The notes: a model not told the origin generated them from the sequence alone. 64,000 bases of DNA from Branchiostoma floridae (GCF_000003815.2 NC_049983.1:4357219-4421218), one strand, 5' to 3'. Counted from the stretch's first letter, positions 12,201 through 24,457 are shown. Numbers and translations are program-made.

Positions 12201-15200
12201 TTCTTTGTTGTCGAAAGGTGACATTTAAGGTGATTCATTAATATTCAAGAACAAGATAACAGTACCGGCATAATGTTTCACAGTTAGGATGAAAGCACAG
12301 TGTAAAGACTAGCCAACTGCTGCCTACCCTGTGACAGGGATCCCAGCAGCAGTTTAATCAAAAATGTATACGATACGACGAACGAACGAAGACGAGTTCT
12401 TTCAGCATCCAGACGTCTTTATCAGGTACCAAATTTAAGATTTGTCGGTTGTGTGGGTATAGGGTAACCACGGCATCAACATATACCGACCTAGCATAGG
12501 AAAAAAAACATTATCATCACACAAAAATAAACAGATCTTTGTGCACGCCGTGCTGTACGCTGTTTGTTCAAAACTTGCAATCCGGTCACTGATTGGCCCG
12601 CAACAAATCAGGCAAACTCATGAATATTCGTAAGCAAGGCACCCCTAATACCCGTTGTCTGTGGCTGAGATGTCAGGGGTGATGTCGTTAGGTTTTGCCG
12701 CAATAGTCAACCCTGTGTGGGAGGGTGAAACCTAGTCTCCAAGCAGACCCTACGGTGCCTTAGAAATAGTATCAATGTTGGCAAGGGACTTAGTTAGTAT
12801 AGCGGCACTCCGGTGCCTGTTTGACTCCCTTTGGCCGGCTATCTCCCTTTGGCCGGCTATACTCCTTTGCCAGCTTTGATACTATCTCTTTAGGCACCGT
12901 AGGGTCTGCTTGGAGACTAGGTGAAACTATATAACAAAGCAGAAAGGGCCTCCCTAACTACTGACCTAAGAGAGTAGCGGCCGCCTCTATCGCCCCGTTC
13001 CACACCTCTCCATCCTGTGCGGCAGGACTGATGACGTCCCACAGGTTCTGTACGTAGTTCCCCACCTGGAAGCTGCCGCAGGTGGCCAGCGACCACCACA
13101 CCGACCACAGCAACAGGTGCCGCAAACCGTAACACACCCGGAAGTCTGTCCACAAGTTACGCAATGTGGAGATAACAATATTGTCCTTTCCCGTTCCAGA
13201 AGTGTCGACGTCTGTAGTATTTAAGGTGGGATCAGGAACTTGTTGCTGTGATACTGTGAGATCAGTTGTCCCATGGTTTGGTAATGGGACACCACTGTTG
13301 TCTGACGTGACTTCTTCCCTGATGTCATCTCCGTTTGTTGGTGTCGGACTTGGGGGTGAATCAAGGTCATCCTGTTGTCGGGAGTACCTGAAATGGTGGA
13401 TACAAACCAATTACATGTAACTGAAAGTGATGTCAATCCCGTCCAGTTTAGACCAATTTTACGGTTCATAAGTTTTAGTGTTTATAGACCTCTGACCTCA
13501 CTCGTGATTTTAGAATTGATGTACTATGTATATGTGTGTAAGTCTGACCTGTTTTGAGTGGTTGTTATTGTATCTGTTTATGCGTATGTATTTGTATATA
13601 TTGTATGCCTTCTTATTTGTATGAGCCCTGGAAGATTAGCTCGATTTAAAACAAAGGGTATCTCAATAAACTCTAAAACTCTTTAGCTCACTGAAGCATG
13701 CATGTTGAGTGAGGGACACAGCTGAGATCAAATTTATGGCTTTTAGTTCCAGAGGCAGGGCCGCTAACCACGGATTACTCATGCTACCAGGTTAGTAGGT
13801 ATGACATCAGACTAGAGCAGCTGTGTTTAACCTATTGTACTAAACAAATCTTATGTTAGCAGGAACAGTTTGTGGTGTCATGTTGGTGTAATAGTTAAGG
13901 TGCTTGGTTCAGAATCCTGAGGTCCTGGGTTGAAAACCCCTGACATGCTACAACAGGAAAGATACTAATAACGGTATACACAACTTTCCTCACCCCACTC
14001 AGGTGTACATGGGTGCTACCTGACTTGATGAGTTGGGAAGAGAAAAGGTGGTGGAAGAAGAGCAATGAGCTCCGCCTTCCGATACCGACTGTTCTAAGAC
14101 TGTACTAGATAACAAAGCACTGCCCCTATGGACTCAAAAAGGCTATGGGACTACTTTCAGTTACAATTTAAAGGTATAGGTACCACTGCAACTACTACTT
14201 ATATAATTAGTACTAATACTACATATGTACTGCTACTACTAGGTATACAGTTATAGGTATATGGGTTCAGGTTCAGGTCCAGACCTGTACCCTCTGTGTT
14301 TTCAATGAGAATAAAAGCTTAGATGTGTACTTGACTAGAGATAGATATTAGATATACACACCTGTGAAAAAACATGCTTTTTCTGACACTTGGTAGGAAT
14401 ATGGAGATACCGAGAGCAACAGTCACACTGGCCATGGACACGTAGTTCAGGGGAAAGTACGCAGATTCTTTCCATACTGATACAACTGCCTGCAATTAAA
14501 ATCAGAGACATCACAAAAAATCACAATAACAACTTAAATGCAAGCATTAACAGCTGCCCCCATTTTTGTTAGCATGAAAGTTCATCTGTGTTGGCAGAAT
14601 ACATTATGGAAAGTTACTAACACTTTATATCCTACACTGGAATTAAACTAAGGGGACTTACCCCAGTCTAAATTTTCAGACGACAGGGTTGACGAAGTTT
14701 GTCCAAAAATTTAGACTAGGGTAAGTCCCTATAGTTTAATCCCAGTGTGGGATATTAAGTGTTACTAACTTTCCATAAAAGTTTTCGTTGTTCAAAGGTG
14801 CTCAAAAATCATCCCTTTGTTCATGAATAGTGATTTTGTGACCTCAGAGCTATTTGCATTGAGATGAATTCACCCTAGGCTGAGGGTTCATTTTTGCAAG
14901 GAATGTCGAATTGTAATTTTCAACATGGTCCAGGTTATAGATTTCCCCAGTAATAGAGAACATGGCCAAAGTTGAAAATTGTAAACCAGTGTTTCACCCC
15001 CAGAAAATAACACTATCCACTACTAGAATATCTTTGAAGAAGGTTCTGATTGCAGCTATTCATTTGAATAACAGACTAGTGGCATTGTTTGACGCAAACT
15101 GTACATACTGTAAATGCAGAAACTTTTGCGGTAGTTTAATGTTGGCGGTTTTCACGGTGGCCGCTTCACCACGACCTTAAAACCACCACGAACATTTTTC

Positions 15201-17369
15201 CATGGCAGTAAGAGACTATAGTGCATGGTGCTACCGCGAACTTAAAACCACCGCAAAAAGTCCCTTTTCCCGCTACCGCGAAATTATATCGCCGCAAACT
15301 TAATGCATGTACAGTTTATTCTACACAACCAATGACAATATAATAAGAACAAAGAGGCACAGGTAAAAGTTTACCTGCCCCACCACCCCAGCGGCACACC
15401 TCCCCACCAGAACCACACTCCTGGTGTAGCTGGTGACTTTCTGGTAACGCTGGTCGGACACGATGACGTAGATGTAGGAGTAGTAGGCTATCTCTGTTGC
15501 AGTGGCGACCCCATACAGAAACTGCATGAACTGCATGGTCAGCACCCCCTGTCCCCACAGCAGGAGGACCCATGTTCCTGTAATATAGGTTTGATAGTAA
15601 TCACAGGGCTCGAAATACTTTTCCTGCATACCTGCAATGGTGCAGGTAACACAGAAAACTAAATGCACCAGACAAATTTTACCTGCTCCACTCTGAATTT
15701 AGGAAGTATGGATCATTGTTGAGGAACCATTGTCTTTTTTTCTTGTATTCTTAATAAAAGGTGGTAACAGTCAATGCAGCTTATAACAATCGACATTGTG
15801 ACACTTGCATCATAGGACATTTATGTATAAAACCCAGTACTTGGACAAATGCAGGTTAGGTGCAGGTAGACACCAGAAATACCTGCACAGCTCCAAGTTT
15901 ACCTGCACTAACCTACATATGCAGGTGGTATTTTGAGCCCTGTCATTTATTACCTTCACCAGAAGCTTATGTTTTTTTGTTTTGTTTTGGTGGAGAGTCT
16001 GTGAATGCATATTTGTTTGACGTACAGCGCTAGCATAACTCAAGAAGCTTTTACTAGATGGATGTTCTTATTTTCCTTTATTGAAACGGCAAAAAAATTG
16101 CAACCAGATGTCATCCAATCAAATCAACAAGGCCTTATACTGCAGGGCTCGAAATACTTTTTTCTGCATACCTGCACTGGTAGATGTAACATTGAAAATT
16201 ACCTGCACCAGACAAATTTTACCTGCACCGCTCTGAATTTAGGAAGTATGGATCATACTAAAATTGCTTGCTAATAGTAAACATTGCTCTTTTTCTTTCA
16301 TACTTTATCCTAAGGTGGTAACAGTCGATGCAGCTAATAACAGTCCATATATACCTACATAAGAGGACATTTATGTAATCAAGTGCAGGTTAGGTGTAGG
16401 TAGACATCAGAAATACCATCACAGCTCCAATTTTACCTGCCCTAACCTGCATATGCTGGTGGTATTTCGAGCCCTGCCTTATAGTTATCCAAAGTCATAT
16501 CCACTCATTTGTTTCATACCGATGTAGGCCAGCCCCTCCAGGATGATGACAGGTTTGTAGCGGAGGAAGTCCGTCAGCAGGAACACCAGGAACAGACAGG
16601 CCAGGTACGAGTACGTCCACACTGGGTAGATCTGGTTATCTACCTGTTGGCACGAAGAGGTAATAAACAAAATGAAGAAGCTTATTTTACACATTCAACC
16701 AATTTCTATGACACCTATAGTTACAGTACAATGTGAACCAGTCAGGATCGCTCTAAGAAACTGAAAACGCTCTGAAACATTGGTGAAAATAAAGCAATTG
16801 TTCAATGTTGTTTTTATTCAGTGACATACCAACATGATAAAACTATGCACGGTGGTGATAAACAACATAAAAAAACACTGCCATTATGAAACTTGAAAGA
16901 CACCATATAACAGCAGTGAAGAGAAGAAAATTCAAGTGGTATGGGCATGGAATGAGCTGTTGGGTCTGTGTTCAATCTTTGCTTAATGTAAGTATTTAAC
17001 CTTAAAATGCATAATAACTATAACAGTTGCCTCCATTATCAGTACAAATCTATTTACATGTACCTGTACTAGTAGCACCAAGAGGAAAAGTCAGTAGTCC
17101 ACCTTAGTATGAACAAAAAGTTTTGTGGTTGTTTTTGCTAGTTCACAGTGAAGCCGTCATCTTGAATGCGCCGTGAATGCTGCAAATATAAAACTACCGC
17201 AAACATTTCCACATTTACAGTACAACAATGTATCTACCTGTTCCTCTGTTAGATTCTTATCAGGACCCTTCAGGTATGGAGTAAGGAACGGTTCTGAAGG
17301 ACGCATCTCCTTAAAGAAGCCGTACAAGCAAAGAAGGACGATCGCTCTGGTTTCTGTACTCATCTCCAT
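9274..17369 (-). CDS. SLC19A-like: SLC19-family vitamin (thiamine/reduced folate) transporter, 8 coding exons
   Basis: Coding exons, in transcript order: 17369-17238, 16643-16520, 15577-15375, 14489-14362, 13387-12966, 11551-11359, 10680-10539, 9408-9274. Frames join exactly to 492 codons, matching the ~500-residue human SLC19A1-3. Family hallmarks are present: the N-terminal block with [31 protein letters not shown] (exon 2); the TM4-5 block with [20 protein letters not shown] (exon 3); PLNYVS and [13 protein letters not shown] (exon 4); and ITIATFQIA across exons 6-7. About 12 membrane segments are expected. The long polar loop at residues ~198-264 is the usual cytosolic TM6-7 loop. The first ATG (17369) is used; an upstream non-coding exon is possible. 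Whether thiamine or folate is the substrate cannot be decided from the sequence. The exon 7 donor is followed by a repeat array of its own sequence. Confidence 0.95.
9484..10556 (-). repeat. 27-bp minisatellite made of SLC19 exon-7 end plus splice donor
   Basis: About 39 copies of a 27-bp unit fill the start of SLC19 intron 7. On the coding strand each unit reads GTATGAGACACATCAGTCAG followed by AACTCAG. The real exon 7 ends CCTGTCAGAACTCAG followed by GTATGAGACA, so the exon end (PVRTQ codons) and its donor are the first unit. Units near the exon and the far edge are most diverged. A 322-bp block (12 units) is itself duplicated: variant units at 9681-9780 recur at 10003-10100. Since 27 is a multiple of 3, the array is open in two frames, but the exon frame meets TGA at the second codon of every unit. 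Confidence 0.93.
10793..11079. mobile_element. AGGGCTCGAAATAC MITE, 3'-truncated copy
   Basis: It begins 'cggggctcgaaacac' and continues through 'ttctgcatacctgcatggag', 'gaatttaggaagaatggatc' and 'gcaggttaggtgcaggtaga', as in the fuller copies at 15605-15941 and 16144-16475. The closing 'gtatttcgagccct' end is missing. It lies in SLC19 intron 6. Confidence 0.7.
12076..12726. mobile_element. Long-TIR element in SLC19 intron 5
   Basis: The left arm 'accctcccactcagggttga' through 'cccctgacatctcagccaca' and 'gggtattaggggc' is matched by the inverse at 12630-12726, so the arms are about 100 bp. The interior has no ORF. It abuts another fold-back element at 12732. Confidence 0.8.
12732..12920. mobile_element. 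Fold-back MITE with 7-bp TSD
   Basis: The element begins CTAGTCTCCAAGCAGACCCT and ends in its exact inverse. The target duplication GTGAAAC is at 12725-12731 and 12921-12927. The centre carries a short direct duplication of 'ctccctttggccggctat'. It sits 45 bp from SLC19 exon 5, on the downstream (donor) side. Confidence 0.85.
13868..14060 (+). repeat. tRNA-derived SINE copy
   Basis: A diverged A box ('tggtgtaatagttaaggtg') and B box ('gggttgaaaacccc') are followed by the family segment 'aactttcctcaccccactca' and 'ggtgtacatgggt'. It lies in SLC19 intron 4. Confidence 0.65.
14606..14776. mobile_element. Fold-back element (near-perfect palindrome)
   Basis: Arms of about 75 bp start 'atggaaagttactaacactt' and end in the inverse. 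Internal 'ggacttaccc.agtctaaattttt' is mirrored too, leaving only about 20 bp of loop. It lies in SLC19 intron 3. Confidence 0.85.
15106..15315. mobile_element. MITE with TACTGTAAATGCA ends, second copy
   Basis: It starts 'tactgtaaatgcagaaactt' and ends 'aatgcatgtacagt', with a CG-rich interior related to 8388-8581 in opposite order. It ends 60 bp from SLC19 exon 3. Confidence 0.75.
15605..15941. mobile_element. AGGGCTCGAAATAC MITE, full copy
   Basis: It starts AGGGCTCGAAATAC and ends GTATTTTGAGCCCT, about 337 bp. The interior repeats 'acctgca' and 'gcaggt' motifs. It lies in SLC19 intron 2, 28 bp upstream of the exon 3 acceptor. The closest relative is at 16144-16475 in the same intron. Confidence 0.8.
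16144..16475. mobile_element. AGGGCTCGAAATAC MITE, second full copy
   Basis: It starts AGGGCTCGAAATAC and ends GTATTTCGAGCCCT, in the same orientation as the copy at 15605-15941. It ends about 45 bp from SLC19 exon 2. Confidence 0.8.
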
Positions 17370-17555
17370 CTTTGTATCTTTGAGGGGAAAAGAAAAGATA
17401 AAGGTTTTATTTCTTTGTCTTTTCTTTGTACCAAAGAAAAATATGATTGTCTACTATTGTAAATAATATGTAACGTTATGAATAAGGAGTCTTGAAGATG
17501 ACATACAAGAAATACATTTATCATCACAGGTACAACATATACATTTATTAATTCT

Positions 17556-18090
17556 TGTGTAGAGACCGAGAGAGGGAGAGGGAGGAAGAGAGGTGGAGAA
17601 AGGAAGAGAGAGATGGTGAGAGAGGGAAAGAGAGAGATGGAGAGAGAGTGGAAGAAAGATGGAGAAAGAGGAAGAGAGATGGAGAGAGAGTGAAAGAGAG
17701 ATGGAGAGAGAGGAAGAGAGAGATGGAGAGAGAGTGGAAGAGAGATGAAGAGAGAGATGGAGAGAGGGTGGAAGAGAGATGGAGAGAGAGATGGAAAGAG
17801 GGTGGAAGAGAGATGGAGAGAGAGAGGAAGAGAGAGATGGAGAAAGAAAGGAAGAGAGAGATGGAGAGAGAGTGGAAGAGAGATGGAGAGAGGAAGAGAG
17901 ATGGAGTGAGAGGAAGAGAGAGATGGAGGGAGAAAGAAAGAGATATGGAGAAAGAGAGGAAGAGAGAGATGGAGAGAGAGAGATGGAAAGAGAGAGGAAG
18001 AGATGGAGGGAGGAAGAGAGAGATGGGAAGAGAGAGGAAGAGAGAGGGAGAGAGAGATGAAGAGAGAGATCTCGAGGAGAGAGAGCTTCT
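17556..18090 (+). repeat. Polypurine GA-rich tract
   Basis: More than 500 bp are almost purely A and G on the plus strand, built from variants of 'gagagatggagagag' and 'gaagagag'. Pyrimidine breaks are nearly all T of the 'atgg' motif. Long ORFs on both strands (Arg/Glu-rich plus, Ser/Leu/Pro-rich minus) are low-complexity artefacts. It lies about 190 bp upstream of the SLC19 start codon. Confidence 0.9.
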
Positions 18091-18119
18091 TGGAGAAGTC
18101 AACACGACCTAAAAGAACT

Positions 18120-20741
18120 AAAACCTCAAAAACCAACAATTTTAATATCAACAATCCTAATGTTTTTTTTATGATCAAAAAGGAGAAATCTGTATCGCGG
18201 AAAAATATTGTGTTACGAATCTAAACAGGCAAAAACTAAAAGACTAAACAAGAGTTCGTAGACCTCAGGCCTGCATGAAATGTATTGGGTGTCTGTAGAC
18301 CTATTGTTTATTTTTTTTCCTTTTCGTCCGTGGTTGCGTGGTTGGAAAAGTGAGATTTTTACCTTGTTGGTTTGACTGCACCATGCCAAAGTCTGAAATT
18401 CCATTTTGGGAATGTGTAAGCTTGGGCATGGATGAACATTACTTATTTTGGATTTCTTAAGCAGGTAACCAACCACAGTACCTTGAAGTTGTTGAGACGA
18501 CTTTTCCTACCTTTTTTTGTCTCAGATGGCCCATGTAGTTATTCTGTCACATATGACTTGGCACTGGAAGGTTATTTGCATAATTTCCATAGACAATATG
18601 AATAGTGGTAGCCCCCATCCAGCAGCAACAGTTAGTCCCCAGGGTGGTATGATATTTTATTCAATCCGTCCAACTAAAACCTAAATCTCTTGAAGTACCT
18701 AAGCCAAATTTAACAGCAGAATTTACTATTCAAAATGTCCTTTTCAATCCCATTCATAGATGGCAAGCTGCTGCTGCTTTAAAAAGTTCAGAAAGCTGTT
18801 GTAGTCAGAGTGAACACCCAGCAAACATCCCACAAAATCAATGAGCAGTTGCTTAGAGGGGGAAAACAATTTCATCATATTTTTGCAGTGACAAAATGCA
18901 ACAAACGATACTAAATTTAAAACAGAACAAAGCCTCTACCACTTAACCCTGCCCGTACTATAGATTAAGCAGGCCCAAAAGTCAAGTGAATATGACTAGC
19001 CCCAAACTACAAATTACCTGCATACAATACGGAAATGGCAACCCCAAAGAAACAGCAAGAAGGAAAAATCATACACATACCTTTCTCTAACACTCAAGCT
19101 CTATACATTTCTTCTCCACTTTAGAAAGTTGTATCTTCTGCTGATTGCCACACAGGGTAAAGGAACTTGTACCAGAACTTTAAACTCAGCTCTCAAAACA
19201 CCACAAAGTCGGACTAAGTAGCAAACTCAAATTGTACCTAACAAATACAGCAACAGATACTAGACTAGGTATGTCATCTGGCAGGTCAGACACTGTTGAT
19301 ACAAAGTAACCTGATACATTGAAAATGGCAGAAGCCAGTGCAAAAACAGATGACGATTCTACACCTAAGCTTAAAGACCTATCAATCAACCCAAACCCAA
19401 CCAAACCAAGCAGATATTGGGGGGATGCCCCAACCACACAAAAACAGGGTCAACCTACAGTATCAAGTTCAAGCACTAGGAGGCCCAAAATCAAACCTGA
19501 CCACCAGGACACCAGCAACAACCCACGAAACAAATAGCAACACGATGGCACCTTGCGTTCCGGAGATACAGCGCACGCGCAGTGCCCGCACAAAAGGTAA
19601 CCTGGAATGTCAAGTTCAAGCACCAAGGGCGCCAAAATCAAAATTGAGAATTATTCAACCACTGCCAACACATGTGCCAAATATCATTGCGCCCGCACCA
19701 ACCGTTCAGAAGATATAACTCCGGAAATACCCCTCCCGGACACAAAATTCGACCTGCCGCGTCAAGTTCAAACGCGACAAGGCCCAAAGTCAATCCTAGG
19801 CAACAGGCAACAACTTCCCACCCATGCACCAAAAATCGTCGCAATGACGCGTATCGTTCCGGACACACAGCGCCAAAAGTGCCCCAAAAACACCAAAAAT
19901 GCCACCTGCAATGTCAAGTTCAAGCGCCAGGAGGCCCAAAATCAAACCTGAGTGTCAGGCTACCACCCCCAACCCGCATACCAAAAATCGTCGTGCTCGC
20001 ACCATTCGTTCTCCAGATACAGCGCCCTAAATCCCCAGCTTCCAAATTTTCCCACGCCCGTGAAAACCATACCTGCATACATGCAGGGAATAAAGTCCTA
20101 GCCTGAGTACCATCCTCCGTAGCGACCGCTGGATCAATACTAGGCAAGCGAAAGTATAATTTGATCATCCATTGATCCAAATCATCCAATGGATCGGACG
20201 ACTCACTGTTAAAAGTCCATGTACAGTAAACTTACTGTCGTGACGTCTACTGCTTCATCGTCATCTCCAGGTAGAGAACAGGGAAGAGACAGTCTCAATC
20301 TCACAGTGTTGTCAGATGAGCGACGAGGAACTTCTGTTTTATGTTATGACAAAGATGACAAGGACACCAACTTGCGTCTGGACGCGTCCTTGGTGGAGAT
20401 ACCCGGAAGTTCCTCACCTTTGACCCAAGCGCAAAGCATAGCGGGTAGGAACTGCTCACTTGTGAAATTAGGTAACATTCAAAGAATAATATCATGATAA
20501 ATGGATAACAAACCACAATTGCAATTCATTATTGCTTTACTTCAGTACAATAGTTGGCATTATTGTAAAGAAAAAATAAGTGAAAAATATTTCTTAACGT
20601 ACGGAACTGACACTTTATATTTTAATCTACACCCCCGTAATAAGAAATGGACTATTTCTCCCGTGACTTTTTCTCACACGTTGGTCTAAATCCTGAAACT
20701 TGTCTCCGTTCTCGGTCTAGGATTGTTGCTGGGGTTTCAAA
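18120..20741. other. Spacer between SLC19 and LAMTOR5 starts
   Basis: This is the head-to-head promoter space of SLC19 (minus) and LAMTOR5 (plus). From 19470 to 20106 it holds imperfect repeats of 'caagttcaag', 'aggcccaaaatcaaacctga' and 'ccaaaaatcgtcg', related to a dispersed repeat also at 52639-52830 and 53735-53800. At 20232 the minus strand has a donor-like CGACA|GTAAGT, which could end a non-coding first exon of SLC19; this is only a suggestion. ORFs over 20219-20497 have no family likeness. Confidence 0.5.
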
Positions 20742-23725
20742 ATGGAGAAAGAGCTGGATAAACACCTGGAGGAAACGTAAGAGATGTTATTTTATTATTA
20801 TGCTTTTAGCCAGGGCGGTTGTTTCAGGGCAAATCTCTTGCTTGCAATTTCAAAGGCATACTCTAGTAAATGTCACATAATTTTGTGACCAAAGCTAGCT
20901 TGACATGGCACTGGCTTAGTTAGTGGTGGGTATACGTACCGGTGCAGAAATTTCAGGTCCGGTTCAGGTCCAGAGAACCTGGACCTGATTCAGTATGTGA
21001 AAACCTGTGAATGGACGATACTCAAAACAATGGTCAATTTCGCAACAAAGACATCTGTTTTGTTGAGTATTCGACTCCCACTTGTGTTTCAAAATCCTAT
21101 GTACAAGGCTAACTGCCTCTGTACGATTGACTGTAAAACTTGGTAGGAATGATTATAGACTCTACTCTACTTTGCTGTTGTTGCATTTGTATTTTCCTCG
21201 ACCGGTAAGCCTCAAAACATGTGAACATATAATCAGTTTGTTGAAATCAATAGGTTCAACATTGCAACATCCGGTCCATCAAATTTTTTACAGGTCCATT
21301 TTTTCTGGACCGGTCCAATAAGAAAAAAACGGTTTTGTACCAGTACACTGTACCAGTACCCAGCAATACACAGGCTAGATCTACAGTGTATTTAGTACTA
21401 CATGTACTATCTGTATACACTCTGTCTTTGTTTCTACAGGATGAACACCCACGGTGTACTGGGTACCCTGTGTGCTGACCAACATGGCCTGTGTCTGGGA
21501 GGTGAGTGAGAGAAGGAGGGATCGATTAGTCAGACACAATCTGCCTTATTACCACAAACGACCACAAACGACTCTAATAAGCAGTGTATATGGGACAATG
21601 ACCTTGTGTGGTGCACTAGGGACAAATGTTCATACATTTATGCATTTAAAAAATGCAACAACTCCGCTGGTTTCAAGATCAAAGGAATTCTTGGCCGGCA
21701 TGTTGGATCTTGAATGCGAGGAGTGTGCATGGGGAAGTTATCAATAACTTCCTCGGCTCCATAGACGACAGGGCGATAAAACTATAGAAGCTGTTGGTTC
21801 ATAGATCATAGCATACCGCAATTCTGTCATTGTCAACTGATAAAACTTGAATGTATACTAAGTGTTTTTCAGCCTCAAATGCAAGCAAGCACGATCCAAC
21901 ATGGTGGCCAAGAATTGCTTTAATCTTGAAACCAGACTTACTCAAAATAACGGATGAATATGTAGGACTTTCTGCATTTTTTGTAATTCATAAATGTATA
22001 AACAATGTCTCCAGAGCGTACACAAGGTTGTTGTCCCATATACACTGCATATTAGAGTTATTTGTGGTGTTAGTAAGGCAGACCCGTCAGACAAAACTTT
22101 AGAGCCCTAGATGTTCCGCAGTTACCAGGGATGCCAACGAGAGAACGGCCTAAATTGGAACAGGAGTTCTTACCTGCACCTGAAGATCTCTACTCTACTC
22201 TATTCTAATAATAAAAAACTCCCCACTATTCATTCATGGAAACTTGGAAAATTCATAAGTATATAAGTAAACATTAAATTTGTTAGCTCTGTCACTTTAT
22301 TTTATGAATTACACTCTCTGCAGACTTCTTCTATTAGTAGTTTAATGAGAGATGAGGACGGAAAAAACAAGATGGGTGAAAAAAAAACAAGATATCTAGA
22401 TTTTCAAAATGGTCCCTATAACTGTTGTCAGCCAACAAGTCTTTTATTTCAGCATTCAAGAGGTGCACAAGTAACACTACTGTTGTAGACTGGTATCACT
22501 TACTGTGTTGACTAGTAAAACATTCAAGTTTCACTTCTACAACTGCAGTGACTAGTGTCGCTTCTACAAGTACAATCAATGTAACCACAAGTCATATGAC
22601 ATGTCTTTCTGTAGCCAAAGGCTCAGTGTCCACTGACGCAGCCGGAATGGTCACCCGGCTGTCCGAGCTGGCCGGGCAACTGGACCCATCCTCGGAAGAG
22701 GATCCAATCGTCTGCATCGAGTCAGACGCGTCGTAAGTTTCACCGCATCTCTCAAAGTTTGACTCTGATGTTGACAAATCAAAATACTTCCCTTGAAATA
22801 AGTTTTGGGAACATTTCCTCATTATGATATATTGATATCATTTGGTTGTTAACTTGTACATTGTGTTTTGTTAAGTGTTGTGGAGTGTCATTTTTCAATA
22901 GATATTAATTTCAGGAAGTAATGATTGCATGCTTCTTAACAATATATGACAAAGTGCTTCTACTAAACTCCCCAAGTACCTTCTAATTAAATTGATGAAT
23001 CTCAGCCTATGTCTGAATACAATGTATACCTGACAATGCCTGACTTGAGTTGGGTTTATACGAAGCTAATTTCAGAAGCGCTGAGGAAACTTGTCTTGTT
23101 CTTTGTTTTTTTGATACTATCACATAAACCGGATTGGTTTCTTGGTTTGTTTAGCGCTCCTCATTTATTCCAAATAAATTCAAGATAAAGAAAGTGTCTA
23201 CACATATAGTAGGGATTGCATAGGTACAGTACTAGTCTGCATGGGTTTAATAAGTGTCATATTGTTTTACAAACAAATATTACATAATTCACTACAAGTG
23301 GATCTTACAAAGCAATTGACTTATTGTATATTCATTGATAAATACCATTAGAAAATCCATGGGACACATTACAAAGGACTGCGTATTAGGCCCCAACATC
23401 TCCAACCAGGACCTGGTACAGGCTAATGAGAGGGCCGTGGCCTGGCTGCAGTACTGGCATGGAATGATATGATGATAATTTGAAAATTAACACCCCCTTC
23501 ATGAGTGGCATGCTTAAAGTTACATGTACATTAGTACTAGTACAAGGCTGGTGCAAAAAGGCTAGCTCAGCTACAAGGTTAAATAAGGCTTGTTAGGAAG
23601 TTTCGCAATGTGTGATTTTAGTGCATAACGTTGTGCTGTTTTTTTCCGTCTGTTCCAGGACCTTGATGATCAAAAAGCATGATGACGTCACAATGGCGAT
23701 ACACAAGGCCAAAGTACCAACATAG
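20742..23725 (+). CDS. LAMTOR5: LAMTOR5 (HBXIP), Ragulator complex subunit, 4 exons
   Basis: Exons 20742-20776, 21440-21501, 22615-22732 and 23659-23725 join in frame to a 93-residue protein; the human short form has 91. Recalled human sequence matches piece by piece: MEKELDKHLEET at the N terminus, GVLGTLCADQHGLCLG, then a block ending EEDPIVCIESDAS, then TLMIKKHDDVTMAIHKAK. All junctions use GT-AG. The protein has a roadblock-type fold and is part of the pentameric Ragulator, which anchors Rag GTPases to the lysosome for amino-acid control of mTORC1. It starts about 3.4 kb from the SLC19 start codon on the opposite strand. Nothing is missing or broken. Confidence 0.95.
20930..21375. repeat. 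Dispersed repeat with inverted ends in LAMTOR5 intron 1
   Basis: It starts 'gtgggtatacgtaccggtgc' and ends 'tgtaccagtacccagcaata', roughly inverted. The interior repeats 'caggtcc' and 'ggttcaggtcc'. A fragment with 'gggttcaggttcaggtccag' is also at 14262-14282. Confidence 0.5.
21628..22012. mobile_element. Fold-back element in LAMTOR5 intron 2
   Basis: Arms of more than 100 bp: 'catacatttatgcatttaaa' and 'tggtttcaagatcaaaggaa' on the left are matched by the inverse on the right, including 'ttcttggcc..catgttggatc'. No transposase is seen. Confidence 0.75.
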
Positions 23726-24065
23726 TTCCACAGGATCCAGAGATTCTACCATACTGTACAGGGTTATTATGACCAACTTATTGAGTACATATATCAATGT
23801 TATGATAGTAAGATGGAACTAGAATATGTTGATGCCCCAATGACATAGCTTCTTTTGAAACAACAGTATGTCCATGTTAAAGGAAGTACCAAAGTGACTT
23901 TGTTTTTATTTTTGAGCAGTCATATTTTCAATATGTACCTGTAAAGAACAACCATGATGCTGTTCTCATTTCTATATGACCTACAATATTGATAGCAATA
24001 CCCTTTCTGTCTAAAAGGGGAGGTGGGTACATTGAAGAGGTTGGGGCAGATATTAAGTGGCCCTG

Positions 24066-24071
24066 AATAAA
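24066..24071 (+). promoter_or_regulatory. Candidate poly(A) signal of LAMTOR5
   Basis: AATAAA lies 341 nt after the LAMTOR5 stop codon, a plausible 3' UTR length. Confidence 0.45.
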
Positions 24072-24457
24072 TAGTCAAGTTTGAATGTTCTGATTTCACA
24101 CATACTGACCTAGGTGTGAAAATGTGAAGTTTGACCCAGCATATTTGTACATGTACATGACTGTAAAGATGCTTATTGGTGATGAAACTGTGCTCTGTTA
24201 CATTGTCTGAAAAATATTGCTAGCTATAGGGGTATCAATGGAAAGCCTATTTAGTACTGGTTGATAAGTAATCTTACTCTGATTAGCAAGAACCTGTTCC
24301 TTTCAAAATTGGTGATACATATATTTTTTCTGGTCTCCCCTGTATTTTACACAGTCCAGACAGCTAGAATTAGGAGAAGTTTCCCTGATGCAACACGTCA
24401 AAAACAGTCGGAGCCAAACCTCTGCTTGGAGAGTAATGTATGTCATCAATATCTACA

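Noticed and set aside
17360-18178. Ser/Leu/Pro-rich (minus) and Arg/Glu-rich (plus) ORFs
   Set aside because: Both come from the GA-rich tract; its low complexity keeps all frames open.
20219-20497. Ser-rich ORF upstream of LAMTOR5 as an extra exon
   Set aside because: LAMTOR5 is complete from 20742 with the N terminus matching the family. The ORF has no family likeness.
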